From: Solirubrobacteraceae bacterium
Lineage (GTDB): Bacteria; Actinomycetota; Thermoleophilia; Solirubrobacterales; Solirubrobacteraceae
Length of the DNA: 64,000 nucleotides
Assembly (NCBI GenBank): GCA_023230855.1
Contig: JALNWQ010000007.1
Span: forward strand, 62,001 to 126,000
Direction: 5' to 3'
The notes below the pieces were generated by a model, which saw only the letters and a program-made list of their open reading frames with translations, was not told where the DNA came from and searched no databases. The position numbers and the translations under genes are program-made. Of the stretch, positions 8,514 through 15,645 are shown one piece after another; position 1 is the first letter of the stretch, and each line of letters begins with the position of its first letter.

Positions 8514-9272
8514 GTGACGCGACCGAAGCTCTCCCGTCCGTTGCTGCCGCTGTTGCTGGCGGCCGCGATCGTTCCCGGCCTCGCCGCCTGCGGCGACGAC
8601 GACGGCGGTGGCGACGCCGAGCGCGAGGCGTTCGTCAACGCCACGACGACGGCGTCCACCCCGTCGACGACCGTCGCCGCCGCGCCGGCGGACCGCGAGA
8701 CCGGCGCGAAGGGGACCTGTCGCGAGGTCGACGAGCCGGCGCCACGGGCCGACGCCGAGGTCGCGGAGCCCGATCCGGCGCGCCTGTCGGGCGCGTGGAC
8801 GGTCACCGTCGCCACGTCCTGCGGGGCGTTCGAGATCGAGCTCGACGCCAAGGCCCAGCCCAAGACCACCGCGTCGTTCGCGTCGCTCGTGCGGGCCGGG
8901 TTCTTCGACGGCCTCGGCTTCCACCGGATCGCGACCGGGTTCGTCATCCAGGGCGGCGACCCGGAGGGCACCGGCTCGGGCGGCCCGGGCTACCAGGTCG
9001 AGGAGGAGCCGCCGTCCGGCGCGTCGTACACGCGCGGCGTCGTCGCGATGGCGAAGGCCGGCAACGAGCCGGCCGGCACGTCGGGGAGCCAGTTCTTCGT
9101 CGTGACCGGCGACGACACGGGCCTGCCGCCGGACTACGCGATCGTCGGCAAGGTCACGAAGGGCATGGAGACCGTCGACCGGATCTCCGACATCGGCACC
9201 GACGCGCCCCAGGGGGACGGTCCGCCGTCGCGGCCCGTCGTCATCACGAAGGCGACGATCAAGAAGGGCTGA
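8514..9272 (+). CDS. Cyclophilin-type peptidyl-prolyl isomerase lipoprotein
   Basis: A secreted lipoprotein with a cyclophilin domain, about 252 residues. The signal peptide ends in lipobox LAAC (Cys about residue 26), followed by a low-complexity Asp/Gly/Thr linker. The PPIase domain has FHRIATGFVIQGGDPEGTGSGG and SGSQFFVVTGD, the standard active-site blocks. It probably helps fold exported proteins at the membrane surface. GTG 8514 is chosen over ATG 8502 because TATGGT (8501-8506) sits 7 nt before the GTG like a leaderless -10, and the GTG gives a compact signal peptide. A GGGGAG 5 nt before the ATG keeps 8502 possible. Confidence 0.9.
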   Translation: MTRPKLSRPLLPLLLAAAIVPGLAACGDDDGGGDAEREAFVNATTTASTPSTTVAAAPADRETGAKGTCREVDEPAPRADAEVAEPDPARLSGAWTVTVATSCGAFEIELDAKAQPKTTASFASLVRAGFFDGLGFHRIATGFVIQGGDPEGTGSGGPGYQVEEEPPSGASYTRGVVAMAKAGNEPAGTSGSQFFVVTGDDTGLPPDYAIVGKVTKGMETVDRISDIGTDAPQGDGPPSRPVVITKATIKKG

Positions 9273-9290
9273 GCGGGTCGACGGCCCGGG

Positions 9291-9308
9291 CCCGGTCGGC
9301 CGACCGGG
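9291..9308. terminator. Palindrome between convergent genes, likely bidirectional terminator
   Basis: The 18-nt sequence CCCGGTCGGCCGACCGGG is perfectly self-complementary and sits between the stops of the cyclophilin gene and the convergent GNAT gene. Confidence 0.5.
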
Positions 9309-9321
9309 TCGCGACCGACCG

Positions 9322-9849
9322 TCAGCCGACGAGCGACGCGCGCACGGTCCGCTCGCGTCGCTCCCAGCGCAGCTCGTACACCTGACGATCCCCGTCGTCC
9401 TGCACGACGGCGAGGCCCGCCGCCCGCAGCACCTGGTGCCCGGACGGGTTGACGAGGTCGGTGTCGGCGCGGAGCCCACGGATGTCGCTCCGGCCACGGG
9501 CCCAGTCGACGACGGCGCGGAGCGCCTCGGTCGCGTACCCGTTGCCGCGTCGCTCGGGGGCGATGGCGAACGTGAGCAGCGCGACGCGCTCGTCGTCGGG
9601 CGGCTCGAGGAACGTCAGGTCGCCGACGACGACGTTCTCGTCGGTCAACAGCACCTGGTACTGCGTCCACGGGCCGTCGCCGCGGGACTGGACCATCGCC
9701 GCCGAGACGAGCGTCTCGTCCAACGGGTAGCCCGGCGTCCAGGGCCGGTCGGGGTCCTGCAGCCCCTGCAGCAGCGCGTCGAAGTCGCTCTCGCCCATCG
9801 GGCGGACGCGCAGACGCGGGGTCTCCAGGGTGCCCGGCGGGTCGCTCAC
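9322..9849 (-). CDS. GNAT-family N-acetyltransferase
   Basis: RimJ/RimL-type acetyltransferase of 175 residues beginning LETPRLRVRPMGESDFDAL. The acetyl-CoA pyrophosphate loop appears as RRGNGYATEAL (about residues 98-108), followed by a VNPSGHQVLRAAGL helix typical of the fold. The acceptor is unknown. The start GTG at 9849 has TAGCCT exactly 6 nt upstream on the minus strand, a clean leaderless-type promoter. It is convergent with the cyclophilin gene. Confidence 0.85.
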   Translation of the reverse strand: MSDPPGTLETPRLRVRPMGESDFDALLQGLQDPDRPWTPGYPLDETLVSAAMVQSRGDGPWTQYQVLLTDENVVVGDLTFLEPPDDERVALLTFAIAPERRGNGYATEALRAVVDWARGRSDIRGLRADTDLVNPSGHQVLRAAGLAVVQDDGDRQVYELRWERRERTVRASLVG

Positions 9850-9919
9850 GGCCCGAGGCTACCGGCTCGACGGGCGCACGTGTGGCGGACGCGGGACGAA
9901 AGGTCGGGCCCGGGGTCGC

Positions 9920-10579
9920 TCAGCCGCGACGGCGGGCCGAGCGGTTGACCGGCTGCCGGGCCTCCGCCGTCTGCTTGGCCCGGGCCTCCTGGGCGCGACG
10001 CTGCCGCCGCCGCCCGAACATGACGAGCCACACGAGGAAGCCGATCGTCAGGAGGACGCCGATCGAGATGTCGGACGCGATGCCGTCGAGCCCGCCGAAG
10101 GGCAGGAAGACGAGCGTCGAGATGAGCGTGCCGATCCCGATGAGGCCCACGAGGATGAGCAGGAGCAGCAGGATGCCGCCGGTCCGCCGCAGCGCGCCGG
10201 AGCCCCGCGGGGGGAAGACGACGTTGGTGAACTGCAGCAGCAGGAGCTGCCGGCGGGTCGGCGCCTGCTGCCCGAGCCGCTCGGCCGCCTTGCGCAGGTC
10301 GCCGGTCCGGCGCTCGGCCATCGCCAGCGACGCCTCCGCCATGCGGCGGATCTGCGGGCGCTCCTGTGGCCGGGCGGCCGCCACGGCCTGCTGGAAGTAC
10401 TTGCGGGCGGCGGTCGCGTCGTACCGCTCGGCGGCGCGGCTGCCGAGGATCGACAGCGCCGCGGCGCGGTTGCGGGTCTCGCGGAGGAGCTCGTCGTCGG
10501 AGCGTCGCTCGAGGTCCTGCATCGCGGCCATGCCTCCGCGCTGCTCGATCCGCACCTGACGCTGCTGCTGCTTGGCCAT
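9920..10579 (-). CDS. Membrane protein with helical N-terminal region, unknown function
   Basis: A 219-residue protein. The first 115 residues are helical and charged, with TPR-like composition (YDATAARKYFQQAVAAA, ASLAMAERRTGDLRKAAERLG). Two transmembrane segments follow at about residues 138-165 and 175-195, and the tail is strongly basic (FGRRRQRRAQEARAK). Start is ATG 10579; an in-frame extension upstream would run into the divergent metallophosphoesterase start. I recognise no family. It shares a short divergent promoter region with the phosphoesterase gene, so the two may be co-regulated. Confidence 0.7.
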   Translation of the reverse strand: MAKQQQRQVRIEQRGGMAAMQDLERRSDDELLRETRNRAAALSILGSRAAERYDATAARKYFQQAVAAARPQERPQIRRMAEASLAMAERRTGDLRKAAERLGQQAPTRRQLLLLQFTNVVFPPRGSGALRRTGGILLLLLILVGLIGIGTLISTLVFLPFGGLDGIASDISIGVLLTIGFLVWLVMFGRRRQRRAQEARAKQTAEARQPVNRSARRRG

Positions 10580-10609
10580 CGGGATGGCGATGGTACTAGT
10601 GTCCGGGCC

Positions 10610-11695
10610 CTGCGGACCCTCGTCATCTCCGACCTCCACCTCGGGTCGCGCGGCGGCCGGGACGTCCTACGCCGTCCGGCGGTGCTCGAACGGCTACTCG
10701 ACCGCCTGTCCGACGTCGACCGGCTCGTGCTGCTGGGGGACGTCGTGGAGCTGCTCGAGGGACGCACCGCCGGGGCGTTGACGGTCGCCCTGCCGATCCT
10801 CGAGCGGATCGGGCGCCGGATGGGCGACGGCGAGATCCTCGTCGTCCCCGGCAACCACGACCACGTCCTCGTGCGCGGCTGGATCCGCCGGCGACGGGAG
10901 CGCGGCCTGGCGCTCGGCGACGCGTCACGGGTGCCGACGGACGCGACGACGACGCTGCTCGAGGTGACCCAGGCGCTCGCGGCCGGTCCGGCGCGGCCGC
11001 GCGTCACGGTGCACTACCCCGGGGTGTGGCTCGACGACGGAGTGTACGCCCACCACGGGCACTACGCCGACGTGCACCTCGCCGCCGGCCCGATGGCGGC
11101 GATCTCGCGCGCGGCGCGCGAGGCGGCGTCGGGCGCCGAGGCCTACGAGGTCGGGCTGTCGGCGTCGGTCGCCGCCGTCGCACGGCTCGGGGACGACCTG
11201 GCGGCCGGGTTGGAGGACGGCGTCGAGCGGCTCAGCGGCCTGGCCCGGGCGATCGGCAAGGCGGTCGTGTCGGGCGACGGGAACGGCACGCGGTTCGGCG
11301 GCGAGATCGTGCCGCTCGTGGGTCACGAGCTGCTGGAGCGCAGGCTCGGTCGCGGGGGCCTCGCGGCGATGCAGCGGGTCATGGTCGACCTCGACGTCGC
11401 CGACCGCGCCCGCCACGTCCTCTTCGGGCACGTGCACCGCCTCGGGCCGCTGGACGGCGGCGAGGCGCTGGAGCGGTGGCGGCCGGATCCCGACGGACCG
11501 TGGCTCTGGAACAGCGGCTGCTGGGTCCACGAGCCGCTCATCGTGGGCCCGACCGACGTCGAGAGCCCGTACTGGCCGGGCGGCGCGCTGCTCGTCGAGG
11601 ACGGCCGCACGCCCGCCGTGCTGCGGCTGCTGGAGGGACTGGACCCGGCGGACGTGTTGCCGGAGCCCCGGGCCCTGGGTCCGGGCGGCCGCTGA
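10610..11695 (+). CDS. Calcineurin-like metallophosphoesterase with apparent CTG start
   Basis: Metallophosphoesterase of 361 residues with the complete dinuclear metal site: SDLHLGSRGG, GDVVE, PGNHDH, HHGHYADVH and GHVHRLG. The family includes UDP-2,3-diacylglucosamine hydrolase-like and cyclic-nucleotide phosphodiesterases; the substrate here is not clear. The conserved N-terminus RTLVISDLHLG begins directly after CTG 10610 (LRTLVISD). No ATG, GTG or TTG occurs in this frame between the preceding divergent gene and the first motif, so CTG initiation is the simplest reading. A GTG at 10599 is out of frame. Convergent with mscL through a shared hairpin. Confidence 0.82.
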   Translation: MRTLVISDLHLGSRGGRDVLRRPAVLERLLDRLSDVDRLVLLGDVVELLEGRTAGALTVALPILERIGRRMGDGEILVVPGNHDHVLVRGWIRRRRERGLALGDASRVPTDATTTLLEVTQALAAGPARPRVTVHYPGVWLDDGVYAHHGHYADVHLAAGPMAAISRAAREAASGAEAYEVGLSASVAAVARLGDDLAAGLEDGVERLSGLARAIGKAVVSGDGNGTRFGGEIVPLVGHELLERRLGRGGLAAMQRVMVDLDVADRARHVLFGHVHRLGPLDGGEALERWRPDPDGPWLWNSGCWVHEPLIVGPTDVESPYWPGGALLVEDGRTPAVLRLLEGLDPADVLPEPRALGPGGR

Positions 11696-11720
11696 GCGAC
11701 CGCCCGGGATCGCTCAGCGG
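11689..11720. terminator. Bidirectional hairpin containing both stop codons
   Basis: Perfect 11-bp inverted repeat (CCGCTGAGCGA / TCGCTCAGCGG) with a 10-nt loop. The TGA of the metallophosphoesterase lies in the left arm, and the TGA of the convergent mscL lies symmetrically in the right arm. Confidence 0.7.
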
Positions 11721-12085
11721 CGGTCGAGCAGCGCGTCGCGGATCTCGGTGAGCAGGACGACCTCCTCGGACGGGACGGCCTCCGCCTCCTCCTCCTTCTG
11801 GCGCATGACCTTGGAGAGCGCCCGGAGGATGAAGAAGAGGACCGTGCCGATGATGATGAAGTTCGTCAGCTGGGTGAGGAACGTCCCGATCCCGATGTCG
11901 GTGTCGCCGAGCGAGATGACGATGTCGTCGAACGTCGGCTTGCCGACGATCGCGGCGATGATCGGCATGAGCACCGACTTGACGAGCGCGTCCACGACCG
12001 CGCCGAAGGCGGTGCCGAGGATGACCGCGACCGCCAGGTCGATGAGGTTGTCCTTGAAGAGGAACGCCTTGAGGTCCTTGAGCAT
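11714..12085 (-). CDS. mscL: Large-conductance mechanosensitive channel
   Basis: MscL, 123 residues, a homopentameric tension-gated channel that releases solutes on hypo-osmotic shock. It shows the amphipathic N-terminal helix LKDLKAFLFKDNLIDLAVAVILGTAFGAVV, TM1 pore residues, TM2 (about residues 70-92, FIIIGTVLFFILRAL), and a charged C-terminal bundle (MRQKEEEAEA). Length matches the family. ATG 12085 is the natural start. A TAGGTT hexamer about 65 nt upstream on the minus strand could be a -10 with a conventional leader. It shares a bidirectional hairpin with the neighbouring phosphoesterase. Confidence 0.95.
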   Translation of the reverse strand: MLKDLKAFLFKDNLIDLAVAVILGTAFGAVVDALVKSVLMPIIAAIVGKPTFDDIVISLGDTDIGIGTFLTQLTNFIIIGTVLFFILRALSKVMRQKEEEAEAVPSEEVVLLTEIRDALLDRR

Positions 12086-12267
12086 GTGTCTGGTTCTCGC
12101 TGTCGGGGACGGTGGTCCGTGGCCGTCCCCCGTCCGGGGGGGGTCGGCGCGAGAAACCTACAGCGGCGGGCCGTCGCTCCACCACCGCTCGCGACGTCGT
12201 GACGCGGAGGCGCGGCGGCCCGCGCCCGGCCCGGCGCCCCGACGGAGGGTCGTGCGACGATGGCGTC

Positions 12268-12912
12268 GTGAGCGGGGCGTCGGTCGATCCCCACGAGGTG
12301 CTGGGCGTCGCACCCGACGCGAGCCCGACCGAGGTCGCCGTCGCGTTCCGTGCGCTCGCGAAGCGATGGCACCCCGATCGTGGAGCGGCGTCCGGCGCCG
12401 ATCCCGACCGGATGGCGCTCGTCAACGCGGCGTACGACGCGCTCCGCGCTGGCGCGTCGACCGGTGGGGCGCCGCCCGCGGCGCGCCCGGCGTCCGACGG
12501 AGCCGTCGGACGCCGTCCGACGGACCGCCCGTCCGCCGCGACGCGACGACCGCCCGACCTCGCCCCGGCGGTCGCCCGGGCGCTCGGCGCGGAGCTCCGC
12601 GCCGCGTTGGGTCCGGGGGAGACGGTGCGGATCGTCGTGCCGGCGTCGACGTGGGCCAGCCCCCAGACGACGTTGGCGGTCAGCGACCGCCGACTGCTGT
12701 GGCTCCTCGACGACGCGCCGGTGCACCGCGTGCGCGAGCTGGCGCTCGCCGACGTGCGACGGGTCGCCGTCCGCGGCCCGCGGTGGTGGCGACGACGGAC
12801 GGTGGTGGACTGCGTCGATCGGCGTGGTCGACGGACGGGCTTCGGCGACCTGCCACCGCTGACCGCCCACGCGGTGGCGCGGCACGTGCGCGACGGCGCG
12901 AATCTGGAATGA
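12268..12912 (+). CDS. J-domain (DnaJ-like) protein
   Basis: A 214-residue protein. Residues about 5-55 form a J domain (HEVLGVAPDASPTEVAVAFRALAKRWHPDR) with the essential HPD tripeptide intact. A Pro/Arg-rich linker and a C-terminal domain of about 110 residues follow. The latter (VRIVVPASTWASPQTTLAVSDRRLLWLL) resembles a PH-like or short DUF domain, but I cannot name it. It probably recruits DnaK to a specific client. GTG 12268 is used since the nearby ATG frame closes immediately; GACGAT lies 6 nt upstream. It is followed within 11 bp by a tiny membrane peptide ORF. Confidence 0.82.
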   Translation: MSGASVDPHEVLGVAPDASPTEVAVAFRALAKRWHPDRGAASGADPDRMALVNAAYDALRAGASTGGAPPAARPASDGAVGRRPTDRPSAATRRPPDLAPAVARALGAELRAALGPGETVRIVVPASTWASPQTTLAVSDRRLLWLLDDAPVHRVRELALADVRRVAVRGPRWWRRRTVVDCVDRRGRRTGFGDLPPLTAHAVARHVRDGANLE

Positions 12913-12922
12913 TGCCCGCGTC

Positions 12923-13009
12923 ATGGACGATTGGGCCCTCTTCACCACGATCCTCATCACCCTCGTCGTCGCCGCCTGGGGCGTCGACGCCGCGCTGACG
13001 GGGATGTAG
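12923..13009 (+). CDS. Putative 28-residue single-pass membrane peptide
   Basis: Small ORF with ATG 12923 and TAG 13007, placed 11 bp after the J-domain gene on the same strand. The product is an acidic N-terminus (MDDWA), then a hydrophobic run of about 14 residues (LFTTILITLVVAAW) and a short tail. Composition fits a membrane-embedded microprotein, and codon choice is G/C-biased like the neighbours. No Shine-Dalgarno sequence is obvious; it may be read by coupling with the J-domain gene. Unrecognised and short, so it needs conservation to be sure. Confidence 0.4.
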   Translation: MDDWALFTTILITLVVAAWGVDAALTGM

Positions 13010-13042
13010 GTCGAACGCCGCGCGGTGCGCGGCGCGCGACCG

Positions 13043-13513
13043 TCAACCGGCGTCGTCGGACGCGATCCGGCGCACCATCGCGTCGACCGATCGCTCGATC
13101 GTCCCGCCGGACAGCTCGATCAACGCCACGACCTGCAGGTTGAGCTCCACGCCCGCCTCGCCGGCCTGCCGCAGGTCGCTCCGGATGCCGTGGCAGCGCA
13201 GGCCGAGGCCCGCCGCGTAGCCGACCTCGACGACGGTGCCGCTGTCGGCCTCCTGCCCGTCGAGGTGGGCGACGAGCATCGTGCACGACCGGATCGCGTC
13301 GGCGTTGCGCCGACCGATCTCCAGCGCGATCTCGCGGTGGCGGCCGGCCGCGTGGGCGGCGGCGATCTCCGCCGGATCGGTGAGCGACCACGGATCGACC
13401 GGGTCGACGACGGTCGCCAGCGCGGGGAGCAGGACGTCGCGGTACCACCCGCGGGTGGACTCCGAGAACCCGGCCGGACTGGCGACGTAGCACCGCTGGA
13501 GCACGACGGTCAC
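13043..13513 (-). CDS. Nucleoside 2-deoxyribosyltransferase-like protein
   Basis: A 156-residue member of the nucleoside 2-deoxyribosyltransferase fold. The N-terminal YVASPAGFSESTRGWYRDVLLPAL strand-loop-helix and AHLDGQEADSGTVVEVGYAAGLG match the family; the Asp and the Glu of TVVEVGYA are the expected catalytic positions. Members transfer deoxyribose between nucleobases or hydrolyse modified nucleotides. Start is GTG 13513. It stands alone, divergent from the DUF3159 gene with 52 bp between starts. Confidence 0.85.
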   Translation of the reverse strand: MTVVLQRCYVASPAGFSESTRGWYRDVLLPALATVVDPVDPWSLTDPAEIAAAHAAGRHREIALEIGRRNADAIRSCTMLVAHLDGQEADSGTVVEVGYAAGLGLRCHGIRSDLRQAGEAGVELNLQVVALIELSGGTIERSVDAMVRRIASDDAG

Positions 13514-13565
13514 GCTAGATGATCGATGCGCGCCGGTCGCCGCCGCGTCGGTAGCCTCCGGCGCC

Positions 13566-14351
13566 GTGCCCGCGTCCCCGCCGTCCGAGGATCCGTCCCC
13601 GCCCGCGTCCTCGGAGCCCGGGAGCGCGACGGCCGGCGACCCCGGCGCCGCGCCCGCCGGCGACCGACCGTCGCGTCGTCCGCCGTCGTCGTTGCAGGAC
13701 GCCGTCGGGGGCCCGCTGGGCGTCGCCGAGTCCGCGCTCCCCGCCGCGCTCTTCGTCGGCGTCTACAGCCTCGGCGGGAACGACACGACGGTCGCGGCGA
13801 TCGTCGCGGTCGTCGTCGCCGCCGGGCTCGCCGCGGCCCGGGTCGCGCGGGGCCAGACGGTCCAGTTCGCGCTGTCGGGGCTCGTCGGGATCGCGCTGGC
13901 CGCGTTCGTCGTGTCGCGCACGGGGCGGGCGGAGGACTTCTTCCTGCCCGGTCTGCTCTTCAACGTCGGGTACGCCGCGGCGTACCTCGTGTCGATCCTC
14001 GTGCGGTGGCCGCTCATCGGCGTGCTCGTCGCGCTCATGACGCAGCAGGACTCGTCGTGGCGGCGCGACCCCGCGGCGATGCGCGCCCACACGCGCGCGT
14101 CGTGGGTGTGGGTGGGCCTGTTCCTCCTGCGCCTGGCGGTGCAGCTGCCGATGTACCTCGCGGGCGCGCTCGTGGCCCTCGGGGCGGCGCGGGTGGCGAT
14201 GGGCATTCCCCTGTTCGTCCTCGGCCTGTGGCTCACGTGGCTCCTCATCCGCGACGTCGTCCACGACGGCGATGCGGGGGCCGACGACGACGCGGGGACC
14301 GGGGTGGACGGCGACGCGTCGGATGACGGTCGCGACCACGCGCGCGCCTGA
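13566..14351 (+). CDS. DUF3159 family membrane protein
   Basis: Integral membrane protein, 261 residues, with about five hydrophobic segments between residues 60 and 230. It closely follows the DUF3159 pattern: DAVGGPLGVAESALPAALFV, RTGRAEDFFLPGLLFNVGYAAAYLVS, and a C-terminal block RLAVQLPMYLAGA...WLTWLLIRD. The N-terminal 40 residues are Pro/Ser-rich and the C-terminal 30 are very acidic; both look disordered and cytosolic. Function of the family is unknown. GTG 13566 is preceded 8 nt upstream by TAGCCT. Confidence 0.85.
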   Translation: MPASPPSEDPSPPASSEPGSATAGDPGAAPAGDRPSRRPPSSLQDAVGGPLGVAESALPAALFVGVYSLGGNDTTVAAIVAVVVAAGLAAARVARGQTVQFALSGLVGIALAAFVVSRTGRAEDFFLPGLLFNVGYAAAYLVSILVRWPLIGVLVALMTQQDSSWRRDPAAMRAHTRASWVWVGLFLLRLAVQLPMYLAGALVALGAARVAMGIPLFVLGLWLTWLLIRDVVHDGDAGADDDAGTGVDGDASDDGRDHARA

Positions 14352-14449
14352 CCGGCGACGGCGCGCGGCCGTCGCCCACGCGGCCGACGCGTGGGAGATC
14401 CGGTGCGGTGGGGAGGACCGGGGCCCTCGGCGTCGACCGCCTGCTACCT

Positions 14450-14580
14450 TGCTCCGAGCCGAATCGCCGGGGAGGTCCCCGGCGAGCGGGGGACCCACGT
14501 TCCACTGGGGCTCATCCGTCGTCCGCGACGGAGGCGCGACTCTTTCTGCGTCAGCCCGTCAGCTAACCCCGTAGGCCGAC
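14450..14580 (+). ncRNA. c-di-AMP (ydaO/yuaA) riboswitch
   Basis: The leader of the NlpC/P60 gene carries the conserved blocks of this class. A GAATCGCCGGGG P1/P2-like region comes first, then GCGGGGGACCCAC with TGGGGCTCATCCG, and the highly conserved terminal block CCGTCAGCTAAC plus CCCGTAGGC at about 14555-14577, ending 20 nt before the start codon. In actinobacteria this aptamer precedes cell-wall hydrolase genes and shuts them down when c-di-AMP is high. Exact ends are approximate. Confidence 0.88.
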
Positions 14581-14597
14581 GAAAGAGAGCAGCACTC

Positions 14598-15410
14598 GTG
14601 ACACGCATCGTGCGTGGGGCCCTCCTCGGCCTCGCCCTCACCCTGCTGGCGGCCCCGGTCGCCTCCGCGCAGTCCGCCGGGTCCGGCGGCGTCTCCGGCG
14701 CCATGACGACCACGCCGTCCGACGACGACGCGACCCGCCCGTCGGACGACGGGACGCCCGACGACGACGCCCGGCCGCACGTGTCCGACACGAAGACCGT
14801 CAAGCTCACCCGGTCGCAGACGAAGCGGGTGCAGCGCAAGGTCCGCGTCCGGGCCGACGGCAAGATCGGGCCGGGCACCCGCAAGGCGATCCGGCGGTAC
14901 CAGAAGCGCCGCGACCTCAAGCGCACCGGCCGGCCCAACCTCGAGACGCTGCGCCGCATGCGGCTCTCCTTCGCCGACAAGATCGAGCGCAAGCTCGCCG
15001 ACGCGAGCGACGACGACGGCCGAGACGCCACGACGCCCGTGGTCGACGGCGACGTCGCCGGTGCGATCGAGGCCGCACGCGCGAAGATCGGCTCGTCCTA
15101 CGCGTCGGGCGGCAACGGCCCGACGAGCTTCGACTGCTCCGGGCTCATGGTCTGGGCGTTCGAGCGGATCGGCGTGAGCCTGCCCCGCACGAGCTTCGAG
15201 CAGTACCGGCTCGGCACGAGCGTCGAGCGGTCCGACATCCGTCCCGGCGACCTCGTGTTCTTCGACAGCGCCGGGTCGGGCGCGTCGCACGTCGGGATCG
15301 CCACGAGCGCCACGAAGGTCATCTCGGCGACGAGCTCCGGGGTCAAGGAGCACCGCATCGACAGCGGGTACTGGAACGACCACTACGTGGGGGCCCGCCG
15401 GCTCTCCTGA
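14598..15410 (+). CDS. Secreted NlpC/P60 peptidoglycan endopeptidase with PG-binding domain
   Basis: Exported cell-wall hydrolase of 270 residues. A signal peptide of about 30 residues ends at ASAQS. An acidic linker leads to a peptidoglycan-binding_1-like domain at about residues 75-130 (VQRKVRVRADGKIGPGTRKAIRRYQ). The C-terminal NlpC/P60 domain has catalytic Cys180 in SFDCSGLMVWAF and His231 in SHVGIA. Such enzymes cut D-Glu/DAP bonds in stem peptides. GTG 14598 is preceded by GAGAG about 7 nt upstream and follows the c-di-AMP riboswitch. A strong hairpin follows the stop. Confidence 0.93.
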   Translation: MTRIVRGALLGLALTLLAAPVASAQSAGSGGVSGAMTTTPSDDDATRPSDDGTPDDDARPHVSDTKTVKLTRSQTKRVQRKVRVRADGKIGPGTRKAIRRYQKRRDLKRTGRPNLETLRRMRLSFADKIERKLADASDDDGRDATTPVVDGDVAGAIEAARAKIGSSYASGGNGPTSFDCSGLMVWAFERIGVSLPRTSFEQYRLGTSVERSDIRPGDLVFFDSAGSGASHVGIATSATKVISATSSGVKEHRIDSGYWNDHYVGARRLS

Positions 15411-15478
15411 TCCGGTCGCGCCCGGGGAACTCCCCGCGCGCCGCCCCGTCCCGCGGCCCCTGAGGGCCGGGACCGCCC

Positions 15479-15509
15479 ACGACGGGCCGCCCACCGGGCG
15501 GCCCGTCGT
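15479..15509 (+). terminator. Strong GC-rich hairpin after the NlpC/P60 gene
   Basis: A 14-bp perfect stem (ACGACGGGCCGCCC paired with GGGCGGCCCGTCGT) with a 3-nt loop about 70 nt after the stop, followed by a T-containing tail. Confidence 0.65.
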
Positions 15510-15609
15510 CGTTCCGGGACCCGGGGCCGGGGGGAGCGGCGGACCGCGACGATTCCTACCGCCGGTCGGACCTGATCGAGATCGACGCCGAAACCCGCTA
15601 CCGTGTGCG

Positions 15610-15625
15610 TTGACTGACCAGTCAA
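15610..15625. promoter_or_regulatory. Palindromic operator upstream of acyl-CoA dehydrogenase
   Basis: TTGACTGACCAGTCAA is a 16-bp near-perfect inverted repeat (7 of 8 positions pair) lying 20 nt before the ATG. The TGACTG/CAGTCA half-sites are typical of TetR/FadR-type repressors of fatty-acid degradation. No cognate regulator gene is adjacent. Confidence 0.65.
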
Positions 15626-15645
15626 TCCACCTTGGAGCGCCAGCG

